Assembly: GCF_024160875.1 (NCBI RefSeq)
Contig: NZ_JAIULA010000009.1
Coordinates: forward strand, 1-64,000
Direction: 5' to 3'
DNA from: Ligilactobacillus ubinensis
GTDB lineage: Bacteria > Bacillota > Bacilli > Lactobacillales > Lactobacillaceae
Length of the DNA: 64,000 nt
In this document: positions 30,651 to 40,212 of the stretch, one piece after another
How the letters are laid out: each line of letters begins with the position of its first letter
Position numbering within the stretch: position 1 is the first letter of the stretch
Position numbers and translations under genes: made by a program
The notes under the pieces: model-generated
Database searches by the model: none
Told to the model about the DNA's origin: nothing
The model's input: the letters and a program-made list of their open reading frames with translations, nothing else

Positions 30651-33545
30651 GTGCAATTTTCATTTGAAAAAAGAAAGTATCAACACATATACTGGAACTA
30701 CAGCATTGTTTTTGCTTGTGTTGCATTATTTGTTTATGGAACTTATCTTATCACAGGTCATGCCCTTATTTGGTACATTGATGCTGCCAACCAACACTTA
30801 CCGTTATTACAAAGCTACCGCAAAGTCTTACTAAATTTTATTCATCATCCTACAAGTGGCCTTCCAACTTGGTCTTGGCATATGGGATTAGGTTCAAGTT
30901 CTTTTCAAGTCTATTCTTACTATGTCGTTGGTGATATTTTTGATTATCTTACTTTACTTGTTCCAGCAAGCAAGGTTGTCTTAGCTTATCAAATATTGAT
31001 TGTTGTTCGCATGTACTTAGCTGGACTTTCTTTCACTTACTTTGCTACACATTTTAACTTTAAAAAAAGAGTTATTATTGCAGGTGCTAATATTTATATT
31101 TTTAATGCCTTTTTATTATATGCAAATATTGCGCATCCTTTTTTTACAGTACCTTTTATTCTTTTTCCATTAATCATTACATCATTGGAAAGAGTCTTGC
31201 AAAACAAAAACGCTTGGCCGTTATTAGGTATTTTTACTTGGATGCTTCTCAATAACTTCTACTTCGCTTTTATGCTAGGGATTGGCGCATTAATTTATTT
31301 AATTTTACGTGTTATCCTAACATATCGCTTTACACTTAATTACAAAAAAACGCTTTTTAAGCTTAGCTGGGCTACGATTACCAGTTTATTACTAAGTTCT
31401 TTTTTGCTGGTTCCAGAATTTGTTGCCGTTCAAGATTCAACCAGATCTGCCAGCACATTTGCTAATGGATTAAAAATTTATCCGCTATACTATTATCTAG
31501 CTCTACCATCTCAACTAATCAATGGTGGTAATCGCGATTTTTATTTCTGGAGCGCCCTAGGATTTGCCAGTATCGCTTTCTTTGCTTTAATCTACGTTTT
31601 TTCAAATTTCAGACGTTATCTCATGCTAAACACAGTCTTCATCCTCGGTTTTCTTATGTTGCTAATTCCTGCATTTGGTGCCTTATTTAATGGAGGGATG
31701 TCTCCATCAAACCGTTGGTCGCTGATGCTATGTTTACCAATGGCGCTTGCTTGTTGCTTACTACTTGAACATGCAACTCACTTATCCATAAAGACACTGA
31801 AACTTTTTATTTTTGCAACTATAATTTATACGTTTGTCCTTTGTATTGACTACTTTTTTGACAGCACTGAGAAATTATTTGTACCTATTATCTTCTTGTT
31901 TGTCACTTTAGGTGCATTAATTTGGTTTAACTTTAAACGCACAGCACACAGTACGTCTATTTTAACTTTTATCGTAATCTGTAATGTTCTACTAAATGCT
32001 GTCTACTTCGAAGCCCCTTATGATGGTGGATATTCAAATGAAATGCTGTCTAGTGGTTCATATCAAAAAATATCTAAGAAAGCTTATGCTGGTCTAAATA
32101 AGGACTTAACGAATACTAGTCAGTATCGTGTCTCTACGATTAGTAATAATTATTATTTTGGAAATGGATTTAATTTATACAATTCTCTTAATAGTAACGT
32201 TCATTCAATTAATTCGTATTATTCACTTCAAAACAATTACTTAGGTAACTTTATGAATGAAATGGGTAATACACAATATGAAGCTACCCGACCGGTAGGA
32301 CAAGTTTCAGATCGAACCGTTTTAAATAATTTCTTAGGTGTTCGCTATTTATTTACTCAAATAAATCAGGCAAATTCCAGCAAAATTCCAGCTGGATATA
32401 CTTTGGATGCAATGACACGTAAAATTACAAATGTTAATCATGATACAAATAAAGATTCTCAGACACGTAGATATACTACTAAATATGCTTTCCCACTTGT
32501 TTATTGGCAAAGTAGTACTATTACAACTACGCAATATAACTCACTTACTTCGACTCAAAAAGAACGTGCTCTTGCAACTGGCGTTGTTGTTTCAAAAACC
32601 GCAACTAAAAATACACATCATGTAAAGAATTCTGCATTAACAAATACTGTAATCAACGTTCCTTATAAAATCATTTCTAGTCGTGGCAACGTCATTACAA
32701 CTAATAAATTAGTCAAAGAAGATAGTGATGAGAAATATAAAATTATTCTATTAACAACTTCAACTGATAAAAAAACGGCAACTAAACTAGCCAAGCTTTA
32801 TGCGAATAGTGAATTACATGTTGAAATTACAAATATAAAATACACACCGTTTACCTTTAGTCAACAAATAGCTCTAGAAAAAAGAAATTCTACCTATGAT
32901 TTAACAAATGGTTTGTTGGGAAATAATAGTATCCTATCGTACTATAAATATTTTAGATACCATATTCTGAAAGGTTCCCCTGATAATAGTTATTCATTAA
33001 GCGTATCTTCAAGTTTAGGTACTGAAAAAATAACCCAACCTAATCAAAACGCAACATCTTTTTATAAAGTTGTTACTGGTGGAACTTTAAATAGCGGTTA
33101 TTTCACTAAACTTCCAAAGCAGTTAACCTTAACTCCATCAAAGCTCGGAACATATAGTTTTAAACTCAAAGTCGTTGCCGAACCGCTTGGCAAAAATTCG
33201 AATTATTATAAGCAGGTTAAAAGAATTCAAAAGCATGCTTTACAAAACGTAACCTATACAAACCATGGTTTTAGTGGAAAAATTACGACAACAAAAACTG
33301 GAATCCTAACATCGTCTATTCCTTATTCACGCGGATGGAGCGTTACTGTTGACGGAAAACAAGCTACTGTTTTAAAAACCAATAATGCTTTTCTTGGTGT
33401 TAAGCTTGCAGCTGGTACCCATAAAGTCCGTTTCATCTATACAACTCCTGGTGCAAATCTTGGGATTAGACTTAGTATTATTGGAGTTACACTTGTCTTT
33501 ATCAGTGTTTTAGGAACATTAATTATTAAACGACGTAAAGATTAA
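30651..33545 (+). CDS. YfhO-family membrane glycosyltransferase
   Basis: A 964-residue polytopic protein with about 12 hydrophobic segments in the first 480 residues, a large extracytoplasmic domain, and a C-terminal membrane helix before a basic tail (IIKRRKD). This matches the YfhO GT-C type family, which uses polyprenyl-linked sugars to decorate lipoteichoic acid or similar polymers outside the membrane. Starts at GTG 30651 behind GGGAGGG. A CsbB-type enzyme that would charge the lipid carrier is not encoded nearby. Confidence 0.9.
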   Translation: MQFSFEKRKYQHIYWNYSIVFACVALFVYGTYLITGHALIWYIDAANQHLPLLQSYRKVLLNFIHHPTSGLPTWSWHMGLGSSSFQVYSYYVVGDIFDYLTLLVPASKVVLAYQILIVVRMYLAGLSFTYFATHFNFKKRVIIAGANIYIFNAFLLYANIAHPFFTVPFILFPLIITSLERVLQNKNAWPLLGIFTWMLLNNFYFAFMLGIGALIYLILRVILTYRFTLNYKKTLFKLSWATITSLLLSSFLLVPEFVAVQDSTRSASTFANGLKIYPLYYYLALPSQLINGGNRDFYFWSALGFASIAFFALIYVFSNFRRYLMLNTVFILGFLMLLIPAFGALFNGGMSPSNRWSLMLCLPMALACCLLLEHATHLSIKTLKLFIFATIIYTFVLCIDYFFDSTEKLFVPIIFLFVTLGALIWFNFKRTAHSTSILTFIVICNVLLNAVYFEAPYDGGYSNEMLSSGSYQKISKKAYAGLNKDLTNTSQYRVSTISNNYYFGNGFNLYNSLNSNVHSINSYYSLQNNYLGNFMNEMGNTQYEATRPVGQVSDRTVLNNFLGVRYLFTQINQANSSKIPAGYTLDAMTRKITNVNHDTNKDSQTRRYTTKYAFPLVYWQSSTITTTQYNSLTSTQKERALATGVVVSKTATKNTHHVKNSALTNTVINVPYKIISSRGNVITTNKLVKEDSDEKYKIILLTTSTDKKTATKLAKLYANSELHVEITNIKYTPFTFSQQIALEKRNSTYDLTNGLLGNNSILSYYKYFRYHILKGSPDNSYSLSVSSSLGTEKITQPNQNATSFYKVVTGGTLNSGYFTKLPKQLTLTPSKLGTYSFKLKVVAEPLGKNSNYYKQVKRIQKHALQNVTYTNHGFSGKITTTKTGILTSSIPYSRGWSVTVDGKQATVLKTNNAFLGVKLAAGTHKVRFIYTTPGANLGIRLSIIGVTLVFISVLGTLIIKRRKD

Positions 33546-33574
33546 ATTTTAGGTTCTATATATTACAAATAAAA

Positions 33575-33628
33575 AAAGTAGCAATACTGTCTTCTCCTCT
33601 TAACTAGAAAAGATAGTATTGCTACTTT
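33575..33628. terminator. Bidirectional terminator between yfhO and uppP
   Basis: A nearly perfect 19-bp stem (33575-33593 with 33610-33628) with A/T-rich flanks on both sides. It separates two convergent genes. Confidence 0.85.
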
Positions 33629-33636
33629 GTATATCC

Positions 33637-34488
33637 TTACTTAATTACCAAAAAATATACTAAAACCAGAATTCCTAAAATAATCCGATACCAACCAAAA
33701 ATTTTAAAATCGTGGCTCTTAATATACTTCATTAAAAATTTAATAACTACAATTGAAGATAGAAATGCAGTAATTAATCCAACCACCATAATAACAACTT
33801 CTGTTGATGTAAACACGAAACCAAATTGAACAATTTTAAATAACGCTGCTCCAAACATTACAGGAATTGCTAAAAAGAAAGTAAATTCAGCCGCCGTCGT
33901 CCGTGAAACACCTAACAATAATGCTCCGACTATTGTTGCACCTGAACGCGATGTTCCAGGAAAAACAGCAGCAATTAGTTGAAAGAACCCAATCAGTATA
34001 ACAGTGTAATAAGACAACTCTGCAATCGAATTAATATGCGCTCTATGTCCTTTGTGAATTGTTTCAATCCATATAAATGCTATACCAAAAACAATTAAAG
34101 CAATTGCTACACACGTTGGATTATAAAATAATTTTTCAAATAAATCATTGAATTTAACACCAATTATTCCGGCTGGTAAACACGCGATAAAAATTTTTAT
34201 CCACATGATGAATGTATCTTTATCAATAAAACGCCAAATTCCACGTGGAGCTGAGAACCCTGTTGCATGCGAAATCTTAAATGGCCAAATTCGATTCCAA
34301 TAAATTACAACGACTGCCATAATCGCACCTAGTTGAATAACAACCTCAAACATACTATAAAAGCTATTTGATACATCCAACTTAACAAACTGATCTAATA
34401 AGATCATATGACCTGTACTACTGATAGGTAACCATTCCGTAATACCTTCTACAATCCCAAAAAGGAATGCTTTAAACAATTCAATCAT
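33637..34488 (-). CDS. uppP: Undecaprenyl-diphosphatase
   Basis: Regenerates undecaprenyl phosphate for cell-wall synthesis and confers basal bacitracin tolerance. The 283-residue membrane protein has the two BacA motifs: EGITEWLPISSTGH (15-28) and the PGTSRSGAT region. No ribosome-binding site oddity. It is monocistronic and sits between yfhO and the sulfoquinovose operon. Confidence 0.96.
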   Translation of the reverse strand: MIELFKAFLFGIVEGITEWLPISSTGHMILLDQFVKLDVSNSFYSMFEVVIQLGAIMAVVVIYWNRIWPFKISHATGFSAPRGIWRFIDKDTFIMWIKIFIACLPAGIIGVKFNDLFEKLFYNPTCVAIALIVFGIAFIWIETIHKGHRAHINSIAELSYYTVILIGFFQLIAAVFPGTSRSGATIVGALLLGVSRTTAAEFTFFLAIPVMFGAALFKIVQFGFVFTSTEVVIMVVGLITAFLSSIVVIKFLMKYIKSHDFKIFGWYRIILGILVLVYFLVIK

Positions 34489-34605
34489 TAATATAATTTC
34501 CCTTCTGAATACAATAAATACCTGTGATTATAACCACTAAATTTTATTATATTCCAAATCTGTACCGACAAGCAATATTAATATTGACATTCAAATAATC
34601 TTAAT

Positions 34606-34686
34606 GCTTAAGTATTTGATTATCAAAAGAACTCCCATACTAATACTTAACTATAAGCATCAATATAGGAGAATGTTTTTTATATT
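34606..34686 (-). terminator. Possible terminator of the sulfoquinovose operon
   Basis: Overlapping inverted repeats: TTAAGTATT with AATACTTAA, and CTCCCATA with TATAGGAG. On the minus strand a short TTCTTTTG tail follows, so termination may be leaky. On the plus strand a T6 run follows. Confidence 0.45.
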
Positions 34687-34706
34687 ATAAGATTATTGTT
34701 TAATAA

Positions 34707-36038
34707 TCAGTCTACAATTTCACACTTTATATTTAGTAATTTCGCAAGATTGGCAATATCTTCAACATAATCACCATAAACCAATGCAAAATGCGACTCA
34801 TAACCACTTTCAATAAAATTATCCACTACTTTATCTACCGGTTGTTTTAGTTGGATTTTCCCAGAAAACCCATTATACTGCGGCTCAACATCTAACGCAC
34901 GTCCCTTAAAAGCAACCAATTTATAGCCATCCGTATCATAATGAACTCGCATAACCGTCACTTTTCCCGGTTTTAAAACCGCATCTGGACTAACTGGCAT
35001 TTTCCGATTTGGATGTACTCCTGCTTTAATGCCATACTTTGGATTTGCAACATCGTAAGCTCCATAGTCATGCCACATTGTTATTGTATTATCTTCTTCA
35101 TCCAAGGAAGACAAATCACCTAAATAAGTGGCTGCCTTATTCGGCGTTAATTCTTGTAAGATATACATAGATAGCGCACCATGTATATCACATTCCATTG
35201 CTGTAGGTAGTTGTTCATTATCAAGTTGCGTCCAAACTGCACCTGGCGCACAACCATATTTATCAAAGAAATCAGGCCAACACCGCGAAGCAAGCGCACT
35301 AAAACCATCGCGCTTTGCCCATTGCTTCATCAAGGCGACAAACTTAACAAATTTGATTGTCTCTTTTCCATTGATATCTAAATTTTGATAATGTTCTGCT
35401 GCATAATCTAATTCTTTTTTATATATTGCTTCTTGTAATGCATCAGCAGCAATAAATGCTTCATCAATTTCATAATGCTTAAGTGTAATTCCAAAAGTAG
35501 CTTTAAGTTTTACTGCATCTGCATCTGAAAAGAAAAAGCCTGGTGGAAAAGTACCAACTACTCCGATTTTTGAGTTTGCTATCTTATCTTTTAAAAGACA
35601 AGCCTTTACAAAACCTTGGATTTTTTTCTGCACAAATATTTCATCAGGGTTACCATAGATATGCTGAAAATAATGTTTTTGGGTATGTAAATAATTAGCA
35701 GAACTTACAATCCCAGTTAAAGAATTGAAGTGTAACCACCCATGGACACTTGGCTCGCGCGGTGCTAATAGCAAAATCGGTTTTTCAGGGTAGTAACGGT
35801 GTACTAGTTTAACAAATTCTGCATCTGTGAATGTCGTATTATGAAAAATGATTCCTGCAAAATCTTGCTCCTGAACTTGACTTAAAAAACTAGCTAATTC
35901 AGTTGGATCACCTAATGCTTCTGTGGGTTCAATAACATCATATGCACTTAGCAATTCACTTAACTGTCCACGTATTGTTTCAGCAGTCTTTGCATCAAAC
36001 TTACGTCTCACTACTGGTAAATATAAAATTTTGTTCAT
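34707..36038 (-). CDS. sftI: Sulfoquinovose isomerase, L-fucose isomerase-like
   Basis: A 443-residue member of the L-fucose/L-arabinose isomerase superfamily. Candidate metal ligands are Glu282 (in MECD), Asp308 (in LGDL) and His416 (in YESHF). It is shorter than classical FucI (about 590). In the Firmicutes sulfoglycolytic transaldolase pathway a protein of this family interconverts sulfoquinovose and 6-deoxy-6-sulfofructose. Specificity here is inferred from the operon, which also has a sulfoquinovosidase and a sulfofructose transaldolase. It is the last gene, ten bases after the DUF4867-like gene. Confidence 0.85.
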   Translation of the reverse strand: MNKILYLPVVRRKFDAKTAETIRGQLSELLSAYDVIEPTEALGDPTELASFLSQVQEQDFAGIIFHNTTFTDAEFVKLVHRYYPEKPILLLAPREPSVHGWLHFNSLTGIVSSANYLHTQKHYFQHIYGNPDEIFVQKKIQGFVKACLLKDKIANSKIGVVGTFPPGFFFSDADAVKLKATFGITLKHYEIDEAFIAADALQEAIYKKELDYAAEHYQNLDINGKETIKFVKFVALMKQWAKRDGFSALASRCWPDFFDKYGCAPGAVWTQLDNEQLPTAMECDIHGALSMYILQELTPNKAATYLGDLSSLDEEDNTITMWHDYGAYDVANPKYGIKAGVHPNRKMPVSPDAVLKPGKVTVMRVHYDTDGYKLVAFKGRALDVEPQYNGFSGKIQLKQPVDKVVDNFIESGYESHFALVYGDYVEDIANLAKLLNIKCEIVD

Positions 36039-36048
36039 ATTCTGCCTC

Positions 36049-36720
36049 CTATTTTGTTAATGGAATAATTTGTGTATTTGCGCCAACTACACCTATACAA
36101 GCTCCCTTTTCAACCATACGCTTGTTTTCTACGTGTGTTAGTAACCATTTATTTTTTTGAAATAAAACATCCGTTTTTTCTCTTGCATCTTCAAGTTGTG
36201 TATTTGTGTCCTTTGTCAAAACAACTAAACAACGAAATCCGCTTTTCCATACACGACATGGGGCAAAATGCAATATCGTTGGATAAATTTCAATTGCCGT
36301 TCCTTTAGGGACAAAAAATGCTTGTGCTGAACGTGTTGTTATAGTATTGTTAACAACATCTTTTTGTCGTGCTAGAAATAAAATTAAATCCGTTTGTGCA
36401 AGATTAATTTCTGAACAATTATGCCATTCAAAAGCATTGATTCGATCACTATTACCATTACAGTAGCCAATTTCAATCGCCTGCTCTCCATAAACATTTC
36501 GAGCAATATCATTTCGCATATGACTTGTAAAAAGACTTATATCATCTCTTATATAGACATTTCCTTCATGCGGAATCTGCGTACTTGCTAATTTTTTTTC
36601 AAAATCACCTTGTTCTTGTAATACAACTTTACGACCATAATCAGCAAAAGCTTTATCTGTCACACTTAGTATATCTATTTCAGGATTTTGTTCTTGAATT
36701 TTTTCCAATACATTTTGCAT
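36049..36720 (-). CDS. DUF4867-like protein of the sulfoquinovose operon
   Basis: A 223-residue soluble protein that I place in DUF4867, a cupin-like group found beside sugar catabolic genes. Candidate metal or sugar-contact residues are His100 and Glu104 (in EWHNCSE) and His151 (in LHFAPC). I recall that a DUF4867 gene accompanies the transaldolase sulfoglycolysis cluster in other Firmicutes, but its biochemical role is unproven. An anomerase or an accessory isomerase is possible. It lies 12 bases after the transaldolase gene. Confidence 0.7.
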   Translation of the reverse strand: MQNVLEKIQEQNPEIDILSVTDKAFADYGRKVVLQEQGDFEKKLASTQIPHEGNVYIRDDISLFTSHMRNDIARNVYGEQAIEIGYCNGNSDRINAFEWHNCSEINLAQTDLILFLARQKDVVNNTITTRSAQAFFVPKGTAIEIYPTILHFAPCRVWKSGFRCLVVLTKDTNTQLEDAREKTDVLFQKNKWLLTHVENKRMVEKGACIGVVGANTQIIPLTK

Positions 36721-36732
36721 ATTATCACCTCA

Positions 36733-37398
36733 TTAATCTGTGACGGTTTGATCCCAAGCATCTTGAAAAACGCCTAACCCAAAATCCGTATAAGGATCAT
36801 TAAAACTAGTTTCATAGACTGCTAATCCACATGTTACAATGTCAGCTCCAAATTTTGCAGCTTCAGCAATTTGTTTTCCTGTCCGTACAGCAGCAACAAT
36901 AATTTCTGTCTTAAAAGAATAGGTTTGATATATATCTACGATATCTTTAATGTATTGTAGTCCATCTTCGCCATTGTCTTCTTTCCAACCAACAAATGGT
37001 GAAACATATTTCGCATTTACTTTTCCTGCAATAATTGCCTGTGATGGTGAGAAAACTAAAGTCAAATTAGTTCTTACCCCTTGCTGTTCCAATTTTCTTG
37101 CTGCTTTTACCCCTTCTGTTGTCGTTGGAATCTTAATTACAAAATTAGGAGAAAGCAAACTAATTTCTTTAGCCATTTCAATCATCTCATCCGCTTTTTT
37201 CAAATGAGGATTTATTTCAACTGATACTGGAAAATTAGGTTTATCAGCTACATATTCCGCAATATCTGCAATACATTTGCGAAAGGGTTTGCCGCTAGCC
37301 ATAATATGTTTAGGGTTTGTTGTCACTCCATCAAAACCATAATCCTCATATGCTTTTTTTATCTCATCTAATTTTGCACTATCTAAAAAATATTTCAT
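36733..37398 (-). CDS. sftT: 6-deoxy-6-sulfofructose transaldolase
   Basis: A 221-residue class I transaldolase, close in length to fructose-6-phosphate aldolase. The Schiff-base lysine is Lys89 (in NFVIKIP), with Asp6 and Glu61 as expected acid/base partners. Features I associate with the sulfofructose transaldolases are VEINPHL (60-66), SPFVGWKE (133-140), VAAVRTGKQ (168-176) and the C-terminal DQTVTD. The enzyme would move dihydroxyacetone from sulfofructose to glyceraldehyde-3-phosphate, giving fructose-6-phosphate and 3-sulfolactaldehyde. AAAGG precedes the ATG. It is the fourth gene of the operon. Confidence 0.9.
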   Translation of the reverse strand: MKYFLDSAKLDEIKKAYEDYGFDGVTTNPKHIMASGKPFRKCIADIAEYVADKPNFPVSVEINPHLKKADEMIEMAKEISLLSPNFVIKIPTTTEGVKAARKLEQQGVRTNLTLVFSPSQAIIAGKVNAKYVSPFVGWKEDNGEDGLQYIKDIVDIYQTYSFKTEIIVAAVRTGKQIAEAAKFGADIVTCGLAVYETSFNDPYTDFGLGVFQDAWDQTVTD

Positions 37399-37413
37399 TT
37401 CAATCCAACCTTT

Positions 37414-38832
37414 CTAATCTTTGGTAGTCTTCTTATTACGTCGAGCAACGACTTCTTTCATAATTACCTTAAATCGTGCATCCGTGAGTGGGTAAAGTTT
37501 CAAAATCATAATTATCGCAAATATTGATAAACTTCCTGAGTATAAGAACATTAAACCTCGAATGCCAAAAATAGCTTCAGCTGTTTGTTGTTGATTAGGA
37601 ACATATCCAACCCAGGCTAAAACGATTCCAGGAACAAAACCTGCTACAGCTTGTGATAGTTTTCTGAAGAATGTGAAAAATGAATATACTAATCCTTCTG
37701 ATCTAACTCCTGACTGCCATTCACCGTATTCAACACAATCAGAAATCATTGACCAATTTAATGTGGTTGCAAATCCATTTCCAAAATAGGCAATTGTTGT
37801 GAAAAAAATAAATGTAGTTGCGTTGGTTGTAAAGAAAAAGCCTAAAATATCACCAATTGCCCAAATCAAGCAGCCAGCCACATAAACAATCTTTTTATCA
37901 AACTTACGGGTTAAAAAAGGCACTACAACTGCTGCAACAAGAATCATCCCAATACTAAAGAAACCTAAATATGAAACCGCTGCTGTATCTTTTAATACAT
38001 ACTGCGCAAAATAAACTTGAACAGTTGATTTCAAATTAAAAGATGAAAACGTCAATAAATTTACGACTGAAATGACGATTAACGGTTTATTTTTAAAAAG
38101 CGCCTTATACTGTTCTTTAAGTTCTTCTTTAGTTAATTTAGGTTTAGTCGGCACTTTATAAACCTCTTTGACATTGGCATAACAATACCATTGGCATAAA
38201 ACACCTAGAATTGCAAAAATGATGACTGCTACTGCATAGCCTATTTTTTGCGTCGGTAATAATAGTACAATTGGTGTAAAACCAATTGTAGCTAACATTA
38301 GGCCTAAATTTGCACCAATTGTTCTATATGATGCAAGTTCATCCCGTTCTTGACTGTTTCTTGTCATCGTAGGTACCATTGAACCAAATGGAATATTTGA
38401 AATACTATATACCGTTCCAAAAATCATGTACGCAACATATGCATACAATAGTTTTCCTGTTACTGAGAAATTAGGAATTGTAAAATTCGCTATTAGCAAT
38501 AACCCTAATGGAATTGCTGCCCACAACATAAATGGTCTAAATTTCCCACGCTTACTAATATTCGCTCTATTATCAATCCACGTTCCTACTGAGATATCCA
38601 TAAAGCCATCCCATATTTTAGCAACCAGAAAAACTGTTCCTGCTAATGCACTTGGTAGACCAGCAACATCAGTAAAATATTTGAGCAAATAAAGTTGTCC
38701 CATATCAAAGAGAAAGTTATTACCCATATCTCCTACCGCATAAGCTATTTTATTTTTCAAAGTAACTGTTTTAGGCTCATCTGTTATTTTAAAGATCTCT
38801 ACATTTTCTTCTGCTTTTTGTAAATTTTCCAC
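37414..38832 (-). CDS. GPH-family sugar:cation symporter, probable sulfoquinovoside importer
   Basis: A 472-residue transporter with 12 membrane helices and the GPH/MelB signatures: the N-terminal KIAYAVGDMGNN, the WDGFMDISVG stretch, and a central cytoplasmic loop. It starts at GTG 38832 with GAGAGGAG eight bases upstream. It lies between the aldehyde dehydrogenase and the transaldolase, 15 bases from each. Since the sulfoquinovosidase has no signal peptide, this protein should import sulfoquinovosyl glycerol or sulfoquinovose. No dedicated sulfonate exporter is present, so exchange with the product is conceivable. Confidence 0.83.
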   Translation of the reverse strand: MENLQKAEENVEIFKITDEPKTVTLKNKIAYAVGDMGNNFLFDMGQLYLLKYFTDVAGLPSALAGTVFLVAKIWDGFMDISVGTWIDNRANISKRGKFRPFMLWAAIPLGLLLIANFTIPNFSVTGKLLYAYVAYMIFGTVYSISNIPFGSMVPTMTRNSQERDELASYRTIGANLGLMLATIGFTPIVLLLPTQKIGYAVAVIIFAILGVLCQWYCYANVKEVYKVPTKPKLTKEELKEQYKALFKNKPLIVISVVNLLTFSSFNLKSTVQVYFAQYVLKDTAAVSYLGFFSIGMILVAAVVVPFLTRKFDKKIVYVAGCLIWAIGDILGFFFTTNATTFIFFTTIAYFGNGFATTLNWSMISDCVEYGEWQSGVRSEGLVYSFFTFFRKLSQAVAGFVPGIVLAWVGYVPNQQQTAEAIFGIRGLMFLYSGSLSIFAIIMILKLYPLTDARFKVIMKEVVARRNKKTTKD

Positions 38833-38847
38833 TCAAGTTACTCCTCT

Positions 38848-40212
38848 CTACAATGCAATTATTTTTTGATTGGCAAATTCATATAGTGCTAATTCACTCA
38901 TTTCTCTTCCATATCCTGAATTTTTTACCCCTCCAAAAGGTAGTTCTGGGTATCCACCAGCGGGTTGATTAATAAAAACCTGACCTGTTTCTAGCTGTTT
39001 AGCAATTGTAATTGCTTGGCTTGTATCATTTGTATAAATGCTACCAGCTAGTCCATATTGTGATTGATTTGCCAATCTTATAGCAGCTTCAATATCTTCT
39101 ACTATATGAACTTGCCCGACTGGTCCAAAAAATTCTTCATCAAACATTGGATTGTCCGGTGTTAAATCCGTTATCAATATTGGTTTAAAAAAGAAACCAG
39201 CTCTCTTTTCAATTCCCCCATCTAATAAAATTTTGGCTCCATGCGCAATGGCCATTTCTACTTGTTTTTGTAATCTCAATTGCTGTTCTCGTGTAGCTAG
39301 GGGGGCTAACGTTGTTTGCTTTTCTAAAGGATCTCCTAGGATTTGGTTTTCAAATCCCTTTTTTACTAATTCAATAAATTCCGCAGCCTGTTCTTTAGTC
39401 ACGATATAACGTTTAGCACCATTACATGCTTGACCTGCGTTACGCAATCTTGCAGTAACTGCATCAGCAGCAGCCTTTTTTAAATCTGCATCTGGTAAAA
39501 CTATAAATGCATCATTACCACCTAATTCAAGCGTTGTTTTTACCAAATTAGCACTTGTCTTTCCTGCAACAATCTTACCTGCAGTGACAGAGCCTGTTAA
39601 TGCTACACCTTGCACTAATGGCTGTTTAATCAATTCACCTACCTGGTCTTCATTTAAAAATAGATTTTTAAATGCACCTTTTTTGATTGTGGCTTGTTTT
39701 ACAATCATTTCAAGTTCACGTGCACAACCAGCTACACTAGGTGCATGTTTTAAAATAACTGCATTCCCAAGTAAATAGTTAGGTGCAAAAACGCGCATAA
39801 CTTGTGTATATGGAAAGTTCCAAGGCTCAATCGCAAGAACTATTCCAGTCGCCTCATAATGAAGAATTGCATTTTGATTACCTTTATATGTGTAATTTTT
39901 ATCTTGTAAGGCTTGCGCACCATTTTCTGCATAATATTCAGCAATATTAGCTGCTGCATTCACTTCGCCTAACGCTTCAGTGTATAGTTTACCCATATTA
40001 ACCGTTTCCAACCGTGCTAAGTTAGTTGCATTATCGCGAAATACTTGCGCTAACAGGTGTAATTTTTCGACTCGTTCTGCTACTTGTTGTTGTTGCGCAA
40101 AATTATAATATTTCTGTGCATTTCTATATGCGTCTACTATTTCTACCGGAGTAGCTTCTGGAAAAATTGCTTCTACCCGACCAGTATACGGATTAGTAAC
40201 TTTATATATCAT
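38848..40212 (-). CDS. sftD: Aldehyde dehydrogenase, probable sulfolactaldehyde dehydrogenase
   Basis: A 454-residue NAD(P)-dependent aldehyde dehydrogenase of the succinate-semialdehyde dehydrogenase type. Catalytic Cys263 (GQACNG) and general base Glu229 (LELGGND) are intact, as are Asn132 (WNFP) and Lys155 for cofactor binding. Members of this type oxidise sulfolactaldehyde to sulfolactate in some sulfoglycolytic bacteria. The assignment here rests on the operon. Its ATG overlaps the sulfoquinovosidase stop by four bases (ATGA), so translation is coupled. Alternative: a general succinate-semialdehyde dehydrogenase recruited to the cluster. Confidence 0.75.
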   Translation of the reverse strand: MIYKVTNPYTGRVEAIFPEATPVEIVDAYRNAQKYYNFAQQQQVAERVEKLHLLAQVFRDNATNLARLETVNMGKLYTEALGEVNAAANIAEYYAENGAQALQDKNYTYKGNQNAILHYEATGIVLAIEPWNFPYTQVMRVFAPNYLLGNAVILKHAPSVAGCARELEMIVKQATIKKGAFKNLFLNEDQVGELIKQPLVQGVALTGSVTAGKIVAGKTSANLVKTTLELGGNDAFIVLPDADLKKAAADAVTARLRNAGQACNGAKRYIVTKEQAAEFIELVKKGFENQILGDPLEKQTTLAPLATREQQLRLQKQVEMAIAHGAKILLDGGIEKRAGFFFKPILITDLTPDNPMFDEEFFGPVGQVHIVEDIEAAIRLANQSQYGLAGSIYTNDTSQAITIAKQLETGQVFINQPAGGYPELPFGGVKNSGYGREMSELALYEFANQKIIAL

